From NCBI GenBank assembly GCA_013695575.1, contig JACDAF010000381.1, positions 1 through 12,054 of the forward strand: a stretch of 12,054 bases of DNA, written 5' to 3'. The stretch is from Chloroflexota bacterium (GTDB lineage: Bacteria > Chloroflexota > Limnocylindria > P2-11E). The notes under the pieces were generated by a model. The model made no database searches and was not told the DNA's origin. It worked only from the letters and a program-made list of their open reading frames with translations. Numbering within the stretch: position 1 is the first letter of the stretch; each line of letters starts with the position of its first letter. Position numbers and translations under genes: made by a program. Shown here piece after piece: positions 1-6,857 of the stretch.

Positions 1-136
1 GCGTAAGGTTGACTCGCAGCCGCTCGAAGTTCCGCGGCTCAGCCTCGAGCGCGTGGACGGTCCCGCGAGGCCCTACGAGTTGGGAAAACAGCAAGCCGTA
101 GAGCCCGATGTTGGCGCCCACGTCGAAGGCAGTCAT
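1..136 (-). CDS. FkbM-like SAM methyltransferase, 5' part only, possibly N-terminally truncated
   Basis: The frame runs off the left edge. From ATG at 134-136 the visible 45 residues include TAFDVGANIGLYGLLFSQ, the SAM-binding motif, then VGPRGTVHALEAEPRNFERL, the acidic second strand and helix of FkbM-type methyltransferases. Oddly, the family-like sequence seems to continue upstream of the ATG (GETDLCERLVRRG, bases 137-175), but an in-frame TAA at 179-181 closes it after 14 codons. FkbM proteins usually carry several dozen residues before this motif. The AGGGGG directly touching the ATG is too close to serve as a normal ribosome site. The gene may be a short form, a decayed or truncated copy, or have a non-standard start. 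It is the second FkbM-type gene here and follows the operon's only clear gap. Confidence 0.6.
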   Translation of the reverse strand, partial: MTAFDVGANIGLYGLLFSQLVGPRGTVHALEAEPRNFERLRVNLT

Positions 137-171
137 CCCCCTGCGGACGAGTCGTTCGCAGAGATCCGTCT

Positions 172-201
172 CGCCGACTTACGGACGTGCGTACGTCGGC
201 G
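172..201 (-). repeat. Hairpin in the only intergenic gap of the operon
   Basis: A 7-base inverted repeat (GTCGGCG at 195-201 and CGCCGAC at 172-178 on the plus strand) encloses a 16-base loop. A shorter alternative stem, GACGT at 184-188 and ACGTC at 193-197 with a 4-base loop, uses part of the same sequence. The stem begins eight bases after the stop codon of the capsule-like gene. No T-run follows on the minus strand, so a simple intrinsic terminator is not supported. It may be a weak RNA structure affecting processing or attenuation, or chance in GC-rich DNA. Confidence 0.35.
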
Positions 202-208
202 GGCGCGG

Positions 209-1849
209 TCAAGGATCGTAGACAAACGGGCTCCCGTTGAGGATCCCCTCGCAGACGACGTCCAGGCCACGATCTCGGCCCGGCCGGAGATCGTCGAGGG
301 TGCGGACGCGGAGCTTGGGCGGAACGCTTCCCTCAGGGTCGAGCGACGCGAACGGGATCATCCGTCGGAAGAAGTAGTGGTAGGCGTAGCGTCGAGCGCG
401 GGCGACCGCGTGCTCGTCCAGCCTTGGAATCTCCGGCAGCCGCTCAAGCAGCTTCTCGTACTCCTCACGTGTCGCCGCATCGTAGGTGAAGCCCTTGCCT
501 CGGACCCATGCGTCGCCGGCTACGACGACCGGGATGCCGAACGGGGCCAGCTCAACTCCCGTCTTGGTCCCGTAGATGAGGACCGCCTGGCAGAGATCCA
601 TGAGCGCATAGGTGTTGAACGGGTGATCGTGCGGGATGATCTTGATGGACTCGGGTAGACGGCCATACCGTTTGCGGATCTCGCCCTCGACCGGCTGCCG
701 GTTCCCGTGCTTCACCTCATGGGGATGGATGCGAACGATCAGTTGCAGGTCCGCATGCGCAATGAAGTGGTCAAGCGTCGTCCAGAGCCATTGGAGCATG
801 TCTGGAAACGCCTGGTTGGCGTAATAGAGCTGGGCATCCCAGAGCACGTTCGTGAGCAGGCCGAAGACCGGTCGGCTCGGGTCGAGCGCGAGTTCTTCGA
901 CCAGCTGTCCTCGCCCTTGGAGCTCGCGCCGGAGGCCGGCCTCGGGTGTGACCCAGGTCCAGTCTCCGCGCCCGTGCCGACGTGCGTCGAGATAGTCGAG
1001 CAGCACTTGCTCCTCGTCGTCACGGAGCGGTCGATCCCACAGCTCCGCGGGCTCCGAGATGAACGTGTGGTGGTACGTGTCGCCATGACTGAAGATCGCC
1101 GTCGTGTTTCTGTACGAAGGGCCCCAGTTCACCACCCGGACGCCTTCGCGGCGTGCGACTTCGCCGAACACCCCCTGCGGTACGTAGACACCGTGGTGTG
1201 TAACCACGCAGTCGGGCTCGAGTTGCGCGAGCATTCGCTCGGCCACGAGCGCGGCGAGAAGCGCACCGGCCGCGTAGCGACGTGCCGCGCGATCGACGAG
1301 TCGGGGAGGTTCCGAGCTGAGGTCGGCCTTGCCGAAGAACCGGAGCGTTGACGCGCGGGCCTGCTCGCCCAATCGCAGGCCGTCGACCTCGAAGGTGAAG
1401 CACTCGTCGACCGAAAACCCTTCGGCTCTTCGCATACAGGACTCGCCCTCGCCCGGCTCGATCACGTCGCTGAAGCAATGAGTGGGAAGAGGCAGGGGGC
1501 GGTAGTAGTCGGACCCAGTCGCATAGCAAGCGTGGCAGAGCCGGCTCTGCGGTCCGGACCGGACGAACGTCTCGGGATCGCGGAAGAGGACGTACGCGCA
1601 TGCCTCGCACGCCGGTAGCGCTCCGTCGCAGAGCAGGAGCTCCGGCTCCGCTCCGCGCAGCCAGAGGGCCATGGCGACGAGGCTGTCGATGACGCGCGCG
1701 ACGGGGTGGCCGCCGACGTTCGTCGCGCAGAGGACGCGGGCCCCGGTCGCCTGATCGCCGCGGTCGACGTTGGCGGCGGCCAGGATTGGTTCCCAGGGCG
1801 ACGGACCGGGCTTCACTGGCCGCAATCGCCGGAGGACCGGAGAGATCAC
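209..1849 (-). CDS. Capsule polysaccharide synthesis-like protein (GT-B fold), candidate CMP-sugar transferase
   Basis: A 546-residue protein with a C-terminal GT-B-like half: LIVRIHPHEVKHGNR (His-Pro-His at about 375-377), KIIPHDHPFNTYALM, YGTKTGVELAPFGIPVVVAG (about 426-445), then WVRGKGFTYDAATREEY. This pattern resembles capsule-synthesis (KpsC/KpsS-like) and CDP-glycerol transferase donor domains. The N-terminal half begins RVLCATNVGGHPVARVIDSL and carries two CxxC pairs, CEAC at 81-84 and CHAC at 105-108, plus Cys74 in LLLCDGALPAC, which could bind a metal. GTG at 1847-1849 is chosen because it overlaps the neuA stop as GTGA; the longer frame adds only an Arg-rich leader. KpsC and KpsS use CMP-Kdo. 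Because this gene follows neuA directly, transfer of the CMP-nonulosonic acid is a reasonable guess, not a demonstrated role. Confidence 0.78.
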   Translation of the reverse strand: MISPVLRRLRPVKPGPSPWEPILAAANVDRGDQATGARVLCATNVGGHPVARVIDSLVAMALWLRGAEPELLLCDGALPACEACAYVLFRDPETFVRSGPQSRLCHACYATGSDYYRPLPLPTHCFSDVIEPGEGESCMRRAEGFSVDECFTFEVDGLRLGEQARASTLRFFGKADLSSEPPRLVDRAARRYAAGALLAALVAERMLAQLEPDCVVTHHGVYVPQGVFGEVARREGVRVVNWGPSYRNTTAIFSHGDTYHHTFISEPAELWDRPLRDDEEQVLLDYLDARRHGRGDWTWVTPEAGLRRELQGRGQLVEELALDPSRPVFGLLTNVLWDAQLYYANQAFPDMLQWLWTTLDHFIAHADLQLIVRIHPHEVKHGNRQPVEGEIRKRYGRLPESIKIIPHDHPFNTYALMDLCQAVLIYGTKTGVELAPFGIPVVVAGDAWVRGKGFTYDAATREEYEKLLERLPEIPRLDEHAVARARRYAYHYFFRRMIPFASLDPEGSVPPKLRVRTLDDLRPGRDRGLDVVCEGILNGSPFVYDP

Positions 1850-2538
1850 GAGGCGAGCCGTGCTTCCGCGGCCGTCCAATCGGCGGGCGCGTCGAGGTTG
1901 AGAGACTCGCTCGCGTCGAGGATCAGCGGGCAGCAATCGCTTCCGTAAAGGTCGTGCTCCCTCATCAGCACGTCGCGCCGAACGGCATACACAGTACCGT
2001 CTCGCGAGAATGCGGATTCGACGTCCTGTCGGCGGGCAATGTGTCTTCCCTCGGGGAGGTATGGGATCAGGCGACCGTCGTCGATCCGCATCGCATACTG
2101 GGGAGCGTAGTGCTTGGGGATTTCGGTTACGGAGACCGCGGACGAGGCTGCGGTCCGCTCGAGAATGTCCAGCGCGAGTCGTATGTGTTCGCCACGACGA
2201 AGGGGGGCGGTTGGCTGCAGGACGACGACGATGTCAGGACGCCAGCCCTTCGCCTCGATCTGCGCCACCGCATGCTCCACGGTCGGCTGCATGGCCGCTT
2301 CGTCTGTCGCCAGCTCGGTGGGACGGAGAAAGGGCACCTCGTATCCCAGCCGGCGGCCGAGCTCGGCGATCTCCGGCGAATCCGTCGTCAGCACGAGCCG
2401 ATCGACGCAGCGAGAATCGCGCACCGCGTCCATCACATACGCGAGTAGGGGTCGGCCGGCGAGCGGCCGCAGGTTCTTCCCCGGGATGCCCTTTGATCCG
2501 CCCCGCGCAGGGACCACTCCGAGCACGGCCGGACTCAT
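1846..2538 (-). CDS. neuA: CMP-nonulosonic acid synthetase, NeuA-like (cytidylyltransferase)
   Basis: Activates the nine-carbon acid with CTP to give the CMP-sugar donor. The 230 residues match the catalytic domain length of this family, with no added esterase domain. The nucleotide-binding loop VVPARGGSKGIPGKNLRPL (8-26) is diagnostic, followed by RPLLAYVMDAV, LVLTTDSPEIAELG and VVVLQPTAPLR (104-114; family form LQPTSPLR). RDGTVYAVRRDVL takes the place of the common NGAIY motif. The C-terminal SLNLDAPADW (212-221) supplies the metal-binding aspartates. The ATG at 2536-2538 shares one base with the upstream stop (TGATG), and the TGA at 1846-1848 overlaps the next GTG. No independent ribosome site is visible. 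CMP-Kdo or CMP-legionaminate synthetases are related, but the adjacent neuB and neuC favour a sialic-type acid. Confidence 0.91.
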   Translation of the reverse strand: MSPAVLGVVPARGGSKGIPGKNLRPLAGRPLLAYVMDAVRDSRCVDRLVLTTDSPEIAELGRRLGYEVPFLRPTELATDEAAMQPTVEHAVAQIEAKGWRPDIVVVLQPTAPLRRGEHIRLALDILERTAASSAVSVTEIPKHYAPQYAMRIDDGRLIPYLPEGRHIARRQDVESAFSRDGTVYAVRRDVLMREHDLYGSDCCPLILDASESLNLDAPADWTAAEARLAS

Positions 2539-3479
2539 CAGGGGGAGGGGCGGTTGTGCACTCGGCGGATCTCGTGGAAAAGACGGTCGACGCTTGCGGT
2601 TGCCGGGAGTGCGGCGGGGTCGGGGTCACACCTCTCGCAGACGTAGCCGACGTGCAGTCCGTCGCCGGCGTAGTCCTTCCGTAACCAGCGAAAACCCGTT
2701 CGTGCGAGGTATGCCTCGGCTGTGCTCTCGGTGAGGTAACACGGATGATCGATCTTGACGGCATCTTCGACTGTGGGCTGTTGGAGGCAGGCGGCCTGAA
2801 AGTCGACGATGTCGACGAAGAACAAGCCGTCCGCAGCCAGCAGGGAGCGCAGCTTCGCGAGCGACGCGTGGACGTCTAGGAGATGGTCGATCGTCTGGCA
2901 GAGCAGGACGAGGTCGAATACGCGACCGGCCCCGTCGAAGCCCTCGATCGTCCCGACGACGGCGTCGATCCCACGCCTCCGTGCGCGCTCCACCTCCGCC
3001 GGTGCCGGATCGACGAGTGCCGCACGCAGGCCGAACCGGCGAGCGACGGCTTCGGTGACGACTCCCGTCGAGCCACCGACGTCGAGGATGCTCGACACTT
3101 CCCGGTCGATTACGAAGGACGCGAGGAAATCGGCCACATTCTCGGCGTAGGGTGCCTGCTCGAGCTCGACCGTCTCGGCGTCGATGAGGTGTCCGTGGTG
3201 TGCGCTGACGAGTGGCCGGTACGTCTCCCGGTAAAAATCCGCATAGGCGTCGGCTGTCATGCGGGGATTGAGGAACACGAGGCCGCAGCGTGCGCATCCG
3301 TGGGCTTCAGCGCGAAAGCCGTAGCGATCGCCGTGTGCGACGACGACGAAGAGGTCGCCACCGCAGAGATCACAGTGCGACACTGACTCCTTCGGCTGGG
3401 CGTCGTAGTCGTACCCGAGCGCTGCGATCCGTTCGGCTCCGGTCAGTAGCACAGCCGTTTCTCGATTCTGAGCTCGCAT
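2538..3479 (-). CDS. SAM-dependent methyltransferase with N-terminal zinc-binding motif
   Basis: A 313-residue class I methyltransferase. The N-terminus holds a probable zinc site, HCDLCGGD and GCARCGLVFLNPRM, with Cys36, Cys39, Cys62 and Cys65. This is the arrangement found in sugar methyltransferases that carry a Methyltransf_13-like zinc motif. The SAM loop is ILDVGGSTGV at 131-140, followed by LVDPAP and LVLLCQTIDHLLDVHASL. Another CxxC sits near the C-terminus (Cys281, Cys284). The protein is shorter than the roughly 400-residue deoxysugar C-methyltransferases and lacks their last domain. The ATG at 3477-3479 overlaps neuC by 37 bases; a GTG at 3450-3452 (10-base overlap) or a CTG at 3444-3446 (CTGA overlap) may be the true start, and all three keep the zinc site. 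It ends in TGATG with neuA. Its position between neuC and neuA suggests that it modifies the nonulosonic acid or its glycan, but this is an inference. Confidence 0.85.
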   Translation of the reverse strand: MRAQNRETAVLLTGAERIAALGYDYDAQPKESVSHCDLCGGDLFVVVAHGDRYGFRAEAHGCARCGLVFLNPRMTADAYADFYRETYRPLVSAHHGHLIDAETVELEQAPYAENVADFLASFVIDREVSSILDVGGSTGVVTEAVARRFGLRAALVDPAPAEVERARRRGIDAVVGTIEGFDGAGRVFDLVLLCQTIDHLLDVHASLAKLRSLLAADGLFFVDIVDFQAACLQQPTVEDAVKIDHPCYLTESTAEAYLARTGFRWLRKDYAGDGLHVGYVCERCDPDPAALPATASVDRLFHEIRRVHNRPSP

Positions 3480-4600
3480 GACGCCAGCGTTTCCGCGATC
3501 CGCCCACCGGCGTGGCCGTCCCCGTAGATGTGCTCGCTCGGATAGCGACCGTTCTCGACCTGCGCCAGCGCAGCCTCGGCGATCTCACGCCGCTCGTAGT
3601 CCACGTGAAGAACGTTCCGACCGTGCTCACGCCCGGCTTGTCGGTCGCCGATGTTCACCGCCGGCACGCCGAGAAACGAGCCCTCGCGGATCGCAACGCT
3701 CGAGTTCCCCACGATGACGCGACTTCCGTGCAGGAGCCGCAGGAAACTCTCAGGCGGCATGTTCCGGAAGAAGTGGATGAGCGGCGGCTTGACGTTCTCG
3801 CGAAAGACACGGATGCCCTTGGACGTGTCGTCCGAGCCCGCGTCCGGGTTGGGCCAGAACCACAGCGTGGGGATGGCGAGCCCGTGCAGCGCCTCGAGCG
3901 TCTCCGTGATCTGTGTGCGCGCCTCTTTGTATTCGGTGGTCACGGGATGCTGGATGACGACGGCGTAGCCGTCGTCGAGAGGAAAGCGCTCGCCAACGCC
4001 ACCGTACTGATCGAAGGGGTCGAGCTCGAGCTCGGGTTCGTCGAGGATCTCGGCCGCGAGGTCGATGTCGGGCCCGCCCGTGACGAACACGCACGCCGGA
4101 TCCTCCCCCATCCGGATCACGTACTCGGCCGCACGTTGGGTGGAGACGAGGTGAACGTCCGACAGCTTCGTCACCGCGTGACGCACCTTCTCGTCGATCG
4201 AACCCGTTACCTCGCCCCCCTGGACGTGGGCGACAGGGATATTCGTGTACGCGGCCGCGGCCGCGGTGGCGAGTGTCTCGTACCGATCCGCCACAGTGAG
4301 GACGACATCGGGCCGCAGGTTGTCGAACACCGTCGCAAGCTCGACGAGCCCAAGTCCCGTGGACTTCGCAGACGTGACGAGGTTCTCGCCTTCCAGCACC
4401 ATGTACACCCGCGTCGCGATCTCGAAGCCATCCTGCTCGATGTAGTCGACTGGCGCGCCATACCGTTCAAGCAGTGCCGACGCTCCGACGACCAGCTGCA
4501 GTTCGAGCTCGGGGTGATCGCGGATCGCTCTCAGCGCGGTCTTGATACGCGCGTAGCTGGGACGTGCGGTGATCACGACGCAGACCTTGCGCAGGCTCAC
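3443..4600 (-). CDS. neuC: Hydrolysing UDP-GlcNAc 2-epimerase, NeuC-like
   Basis: Converts UDP-GlcNAc (or a modified UDP sugar) to free ManNAc-type sugar plus UDP, supplying the NeuB-like enzyme. The 385 residues match the family length. Visible landmarks are VVITARPSYARIKTALRAI (Arg13), LTVADRYETLA (Asp105, Glu108), the family signature GGEVTGSIDEKVRHAVTK at 128-145, IQHPVTTEY with His218, and GNSSVAIREGSFLGVPAVNI with Glu306 and the following GDRQAGRE. These fit the catalytic Asp, Glu, His and Arg positions of WecB/NeuC enzymes, so the protein looks active. The start is GTG at 4598-4600, overlapping the neuB TGA as GTGA, with AGAGGA nine bases upstream. The same frame stays open far upstream over neuB, but that part is an Arg-rich shadow. 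LegG-type enzymes that act on other UDP sugars share the fold, so the substrate is inferred. Confidence 0.91.
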   Translation of the reverse strand: MSLRKVCVVITARPSYARIKTALRAIRDHPELELQLVVGASALLERYGAPVDYIEQDGFEIATRVYMVLEGENLVTSAKSTGLGLVELATVFDNLRPDVVLTVADRYETLATAAAAAYTNIPVAHVQGGEVTGSIDEKVRHAVTKLSDVHLVSTQRAAEYVIRMGEDPACVFVTGGPDIDLAAEILDEPELELDPFDQYGGVGERFPLDDGYAVVIQHPVTTEYKEARTQITETLEALHGLAIPTLWFWPNPDAGSDDTSKGIRVFRENVKPPLIHFFRNMPPESFLRLLHGSRVIVGNSSVAIREGSFLGVPAVNIGDRQAGREHGRNVLHVDYERREIAEAALAQVENGRYPSEHIYGDGHAGGRIAETLASCELRIEKRLCY

Positions 4601-5658
4601 TCCAGGTCGTCCTCTTGTAGGAGCTCGTCGGAGCGCACCGACCGCTTGAGGCGCCGGCCCACCAATGTCGGAATCCGCTCTGCCGGCAAACCTGTCCCGG
4701 GCTTTTTGAGCGTGAGGTGCCCTTGCTGCAGAATCGTTCCCGCGGGTAGGTCGGTGCGGACGACAACGCTCTTCGTGAAGATCTCTCTGAGCGGTTCGAA
4801 GTCCCGAGCGAGCGCGTCCTTGTCCACGGGTTCTGTCAGCGCGCGATCGAGAAAACGCACGCCGTCGCAGAGCTGACACAGCTCGTGTGTCGTGACCGAC
4901 GCTTGGACATCGGGCCCGAACATCTCGCGGCTCAGCGTTACATGCACCTCGATCACACTCGCGCCCAGGGCGACGGCAGCGAGCGAGGGATAGATCGTCC
5001 CAGAGTGGTCGGAGAGCCCGACCGGACAGGCGTAGCGCTCGCGAAAGACAGCAATCAGGTTGAGTCCCGTGCGCTCGGGAGGGCAAGGGTACTCAGAAGT
5101 GCACTGGAGGACGACGACGGGTGAGCCGACGTCGCGGACCTGGCTCACCGTCCGGTCGAGCTCGTTCAACGCGCTCATCCCGCTCGACACCAGAATCGGA
5201 AGTCCCGTCGCCGCGACACGTGCGAGCAGCTCGCTGTTGCCGACCTCGCCCGAGCCGATCTTCCATGCCGGCACGCCGATTCGCTCCAGCAGCTCGACGG
5301 CCTCGAGCGAGAAAGGCGAGCTCAGGAACAGCAACGCCCGTTCACGGGCGTGCTCGGCGAGTTCTCTCCACTGCTCCTCGGTGAATGCTGTCCGCTCCCA
5401 GTACGCATACCGAGAAACGTCCTGGAGCGAGAACGGGACGCGAAACGGCTCCGCTGGTGTGCTTTCGGCATGCGCGATGTGCGTCTGGAACTTGACTGCG
5501 TCCGCTCCGGCGTCGGCGATTGCATCAACGAACGCGTGTGCTGTTCCGAGGCTGCCGTCGTGTGCCTGGGCGACCTCGGCGATGACGAGAGTTGGCGAGC
5601 CGACACCGAGACACCGAGCCCCGATGCTCACCTCGGGATGACATCCTTCGCGCGTCAT
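4597..5658 (-). CDS. neuB: Nonulosonic acid synthase, NeuB-like (N-acetylneuraminate synthase family)
   Basis: Condenses phosphoenolpyruvate with an N-acetyl-hexosamine (ManNAc or a relative) to make a nine-carbon sialic-type acid in the cytoplasm. The 353 residues match the usual family length of about 340-360. A TIM-barrel NeuB domain covers about residues 22-270, with VIAEVAQAHDGSLGTA, VKFQTH at 55-60, FLSSPFS at 111-117, WKIGSGE at 132-138, SSGMS at 158-162, CTSEYPCPPE at 186-195 and GLSDHSG at 214-220. The two metal-binding histidines of the family are kept, in GLSDHSG and in VIEVHVTL. A C-terminal SAF/antifreeze-like domain spans about 295-353, with the hallmark LKKPGTGLP. The ATG at 5656-5658 overlaps the upstream stop as ATGA. 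neuC follows with a GTGA overlap. Whether the product is Neu5Ac or a legionaminic-type acid cannot be decided from this gene alone. Confidence 0.92.
   Translation of the reverse strand: MTREGCHPEVSIGARCLGVGSPTLVIAEVAQAHDGSLGTAHAFVDAIADAGADAVKFQTHIAHAESTPAEPFRVPFSLQDVSRYAYWERTAFTEEQWRELAEHARERALLFLSSPFSLEAVELLERIGVPAWKIGSGEVGNSELLARVAATGLPILVSSGMSALNELDRTVSQVRDVGSPVVVLQCTSEYPCPPERTGLNLIAVFRERYACPVGLSDHSGTIYPSLAAVALGASVIEVHVTLSREMFGPDVQASVTTHELCQLCDGVRFLDRALTEPVDKDALARDFEPLREIFTKSVVVRTDLPAGTILQQGHLTLKKPGTGLPAERIPTLVGRRLKRSVRSDELLQEDDLE
4598..4615 (-). promoter_or_regulatory. Ribosome binding site and GTG start of the NeuC-like gene
   Basis: On the minus strand AGAGGA (4610-4615) lies nine bases before GTG (4598-4600). 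It is one of the few recognisable Shine-Dalgarno sequences inside this operon, and it decides the start in a frame that is open for nearly 500 bases further upstream. The GTG also overlaps the neuB stop by GTGA. Confidence 0.5.
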
Positions 5659-6857
5659 CGCGATAAGGGGCGGGTCTCGACGGCCTCGTGGGCGATCCCG
5701 ACGAACGTGCGTGCGTACGATTCGACCCGCTTCTCCTGGGCGACATGCGCCTCCTCCTCGGCGGTGATCCGAGGCGGCCGTGACATGTGCTCGAGAATCG
5801 TATCGGCGAGCGCCGCGGCGTCGTGACGCGGGAAATACGACGCGCTCTCAGGGGCTTGTTCGAGGTGAACCGGAATGTCGGACAGGATTATCGGCTTCGC
5901 GAGCGCGCGTGCGTCCTCCACAATCGAGCTCCACCCTTCGAACAGCGACGGCTGGACTATCGTCCGCGATGCTCGCAACAGCTGAACGTAGTCGTTGCGC
6001 GGGACGATGCCGAGGACCCGGACATGCTGCCGCAGGCCCCATCTGTCTAGGTCCGCGCGAAGCTCCGCGAAGTAGTGCGGCCAGCGATAGTCCTCTGTGC
6101 GCCCGGTGCACACGAGGCAAACGTCGACGCCCCGGTCATGGAGCAGTCTGACGGCCTCGAAGGCGAGGCGATGGTTCTTGTGCCGCCAGAACTGGCCGGG
6201 CAGCAGTAAGAACTCTTCGGGGAGTTCGTAGCGGGCGACGACGGTCCCAGGCTCGTGGTCGAACCAGCGGACGTCGGAGACGGTCGTGAAACGGAGGATT
6301 CGAAGCTTCGGCTCGGATTTGGGATAACGGCCCGCGAAGTCACCTGCGGCGGCCTCGCTGCTGACCACGATGTGCTGGGCCTGGGCTGCAAGGCGCCGGA
6401 ACGTTCGCTCCCGGAACGAGAGCTCAGCTTGCGAGAAGTACTCGGGATGATGGAGGTGCTGCAGATCCTGTACCCAGGGTAGGTGTGCCGCCTTCGATCC
6501 GACCCTACTCTTGAGCGTGGGAAAGAGGAGCTCGATCTCGTGTCGAAGCACAGCGCGCTCGATGCCGAAGGGAACCTCACCGTTCCGACTCAGCGCGTAC
6601 CGAAGCCGGTTACCGACCTTAGCCTTCAGGCTACCACCCGGGTCGCCGCCACGGAACGGGACCAGGTCGATGAGGGCTTCGAACAGGTCGGAGCGTGGCT
6701 CCGGCTGGTCGACCGCGAGCAGCCCGAAGAGGTTTGGCTGCTCCTCTTCCGGAAGCGACTTCACCGCACGGACGAGGTTCTGGAGGTAGTACAAGCCGCC
6801 GAGCCACTCATGCTGTGCGGCACGCAGGTCGAGGCCGATTCGCAATGACGCGCTCAT
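5655..6857 (-). CDS. Glycosyltransferase, GT4-type (GT-B fold)
   Basis: A 400-residue retaining-type GT-B glycosyltransferase, probably cytoplasmic or peripheral at the membrane, adding a sugar to the growing glycan. An N-terminal acceptor domain begins SLRIGLDLRAAQHEWLGG and contains HLPWVQDLQHLHHPEYF. The donor domain begins near FLLLPGQFWRHKNHRLAFEA (about residues 216-235). PSLFEGWSSIVEDARALAKP (about 303-322) is the nucleotide-sugar contact segment, followed by LSDIPVHLEQAP. The canonical E-x7-E pair reads Glu307 and Asp315, with an extra Glu at 314. The ATG at 6855-6857 overlaps the SDR stop as ATGA, and its own TGA at 5655-5657 overlaps the NeuB-like ATG in the same way. I see no transmembrane segment. 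The donor and linkage are unknown. The position next to neuB does not by itself make it a sialyltransferase, because known sialyltransferase families look different. Confidence 0.88.
   Translation of the reverse strand: MSASLRIGLDLRAAQHEWLGGLYYLQNLVRAVKSLPEEEQPNLFGLLAVDQPEPRSDLFEALIDLVPFRGGDPGGSLKAKVGNRLRYALSRNGEVPFGIERAVLRHEIELLFPTLKSRVGSKAAHLPWVQDLQHLHHPEYFSQAELSFRERTFRRLAAQAQHIVVSSEAAAGDFAGRYPKSEPKLRILRFTTVSDVRWFDHEPGTVVARYELPEEFLLLPGQFWRHKNHRLAFEAVRLLHDRGVDVCLVCTGRTEDYRWPHYFAELRADLDRWGLRQHVRVLGIVPRNDYVQLLRASRTIVQPSLFEGWSSIVEDARALAKPIILSDIPVHLEQAPESASYFPRHDAAALADTILEHMSRPPRITAEEEAHVAQEKRVESYARTFVGIAHEAVETRPLSR

Noticed and set aside
172..201. Intrinsic terminator after the capsule-like gene
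   Set aside because: The stem is only seven bases with a long loop, and no T-run follows on the minus strand. It is kept only as a possible hairpin.
707..1351. Plus-strand frame of 214 codons
   Set aside because: It is antisense to the capsule-like gene, has no recognisable domain and no ribosome site, and its composition fits a shadow frame.
1850..1936. Longer ATG/TTG-type start for the capsule-like gene
   Set aside because: The added 29 residues are Arg-rich and overlay the end of neuA. The GTG at 1849 matches the GTGA overlap pattern.
4250..4272. Short GC-rich repeat (GGCCGC units)
   Set aside because: It simply encodes an alanine run in the NeuC-like protein. It is too short to be a regulatory or mobile repeat.
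3512..4876. A 454-codon open frame on the plus strand
   Set aside because: It lies antisense to neuC and the end of neuB, both of which have clear family motifs. Its product is Arg/Asp/Val-rich with no recognisable domain. Long antisense frames are expected in GC-rich coding DNA.
4601..5086. Upstream extension of the NeuC frame
   Set aside because: It is an Arg-rich shadow of neuB. GTG at 4600 has a ribosome site, a stop-start overlap and places the family N-terminus correctly.
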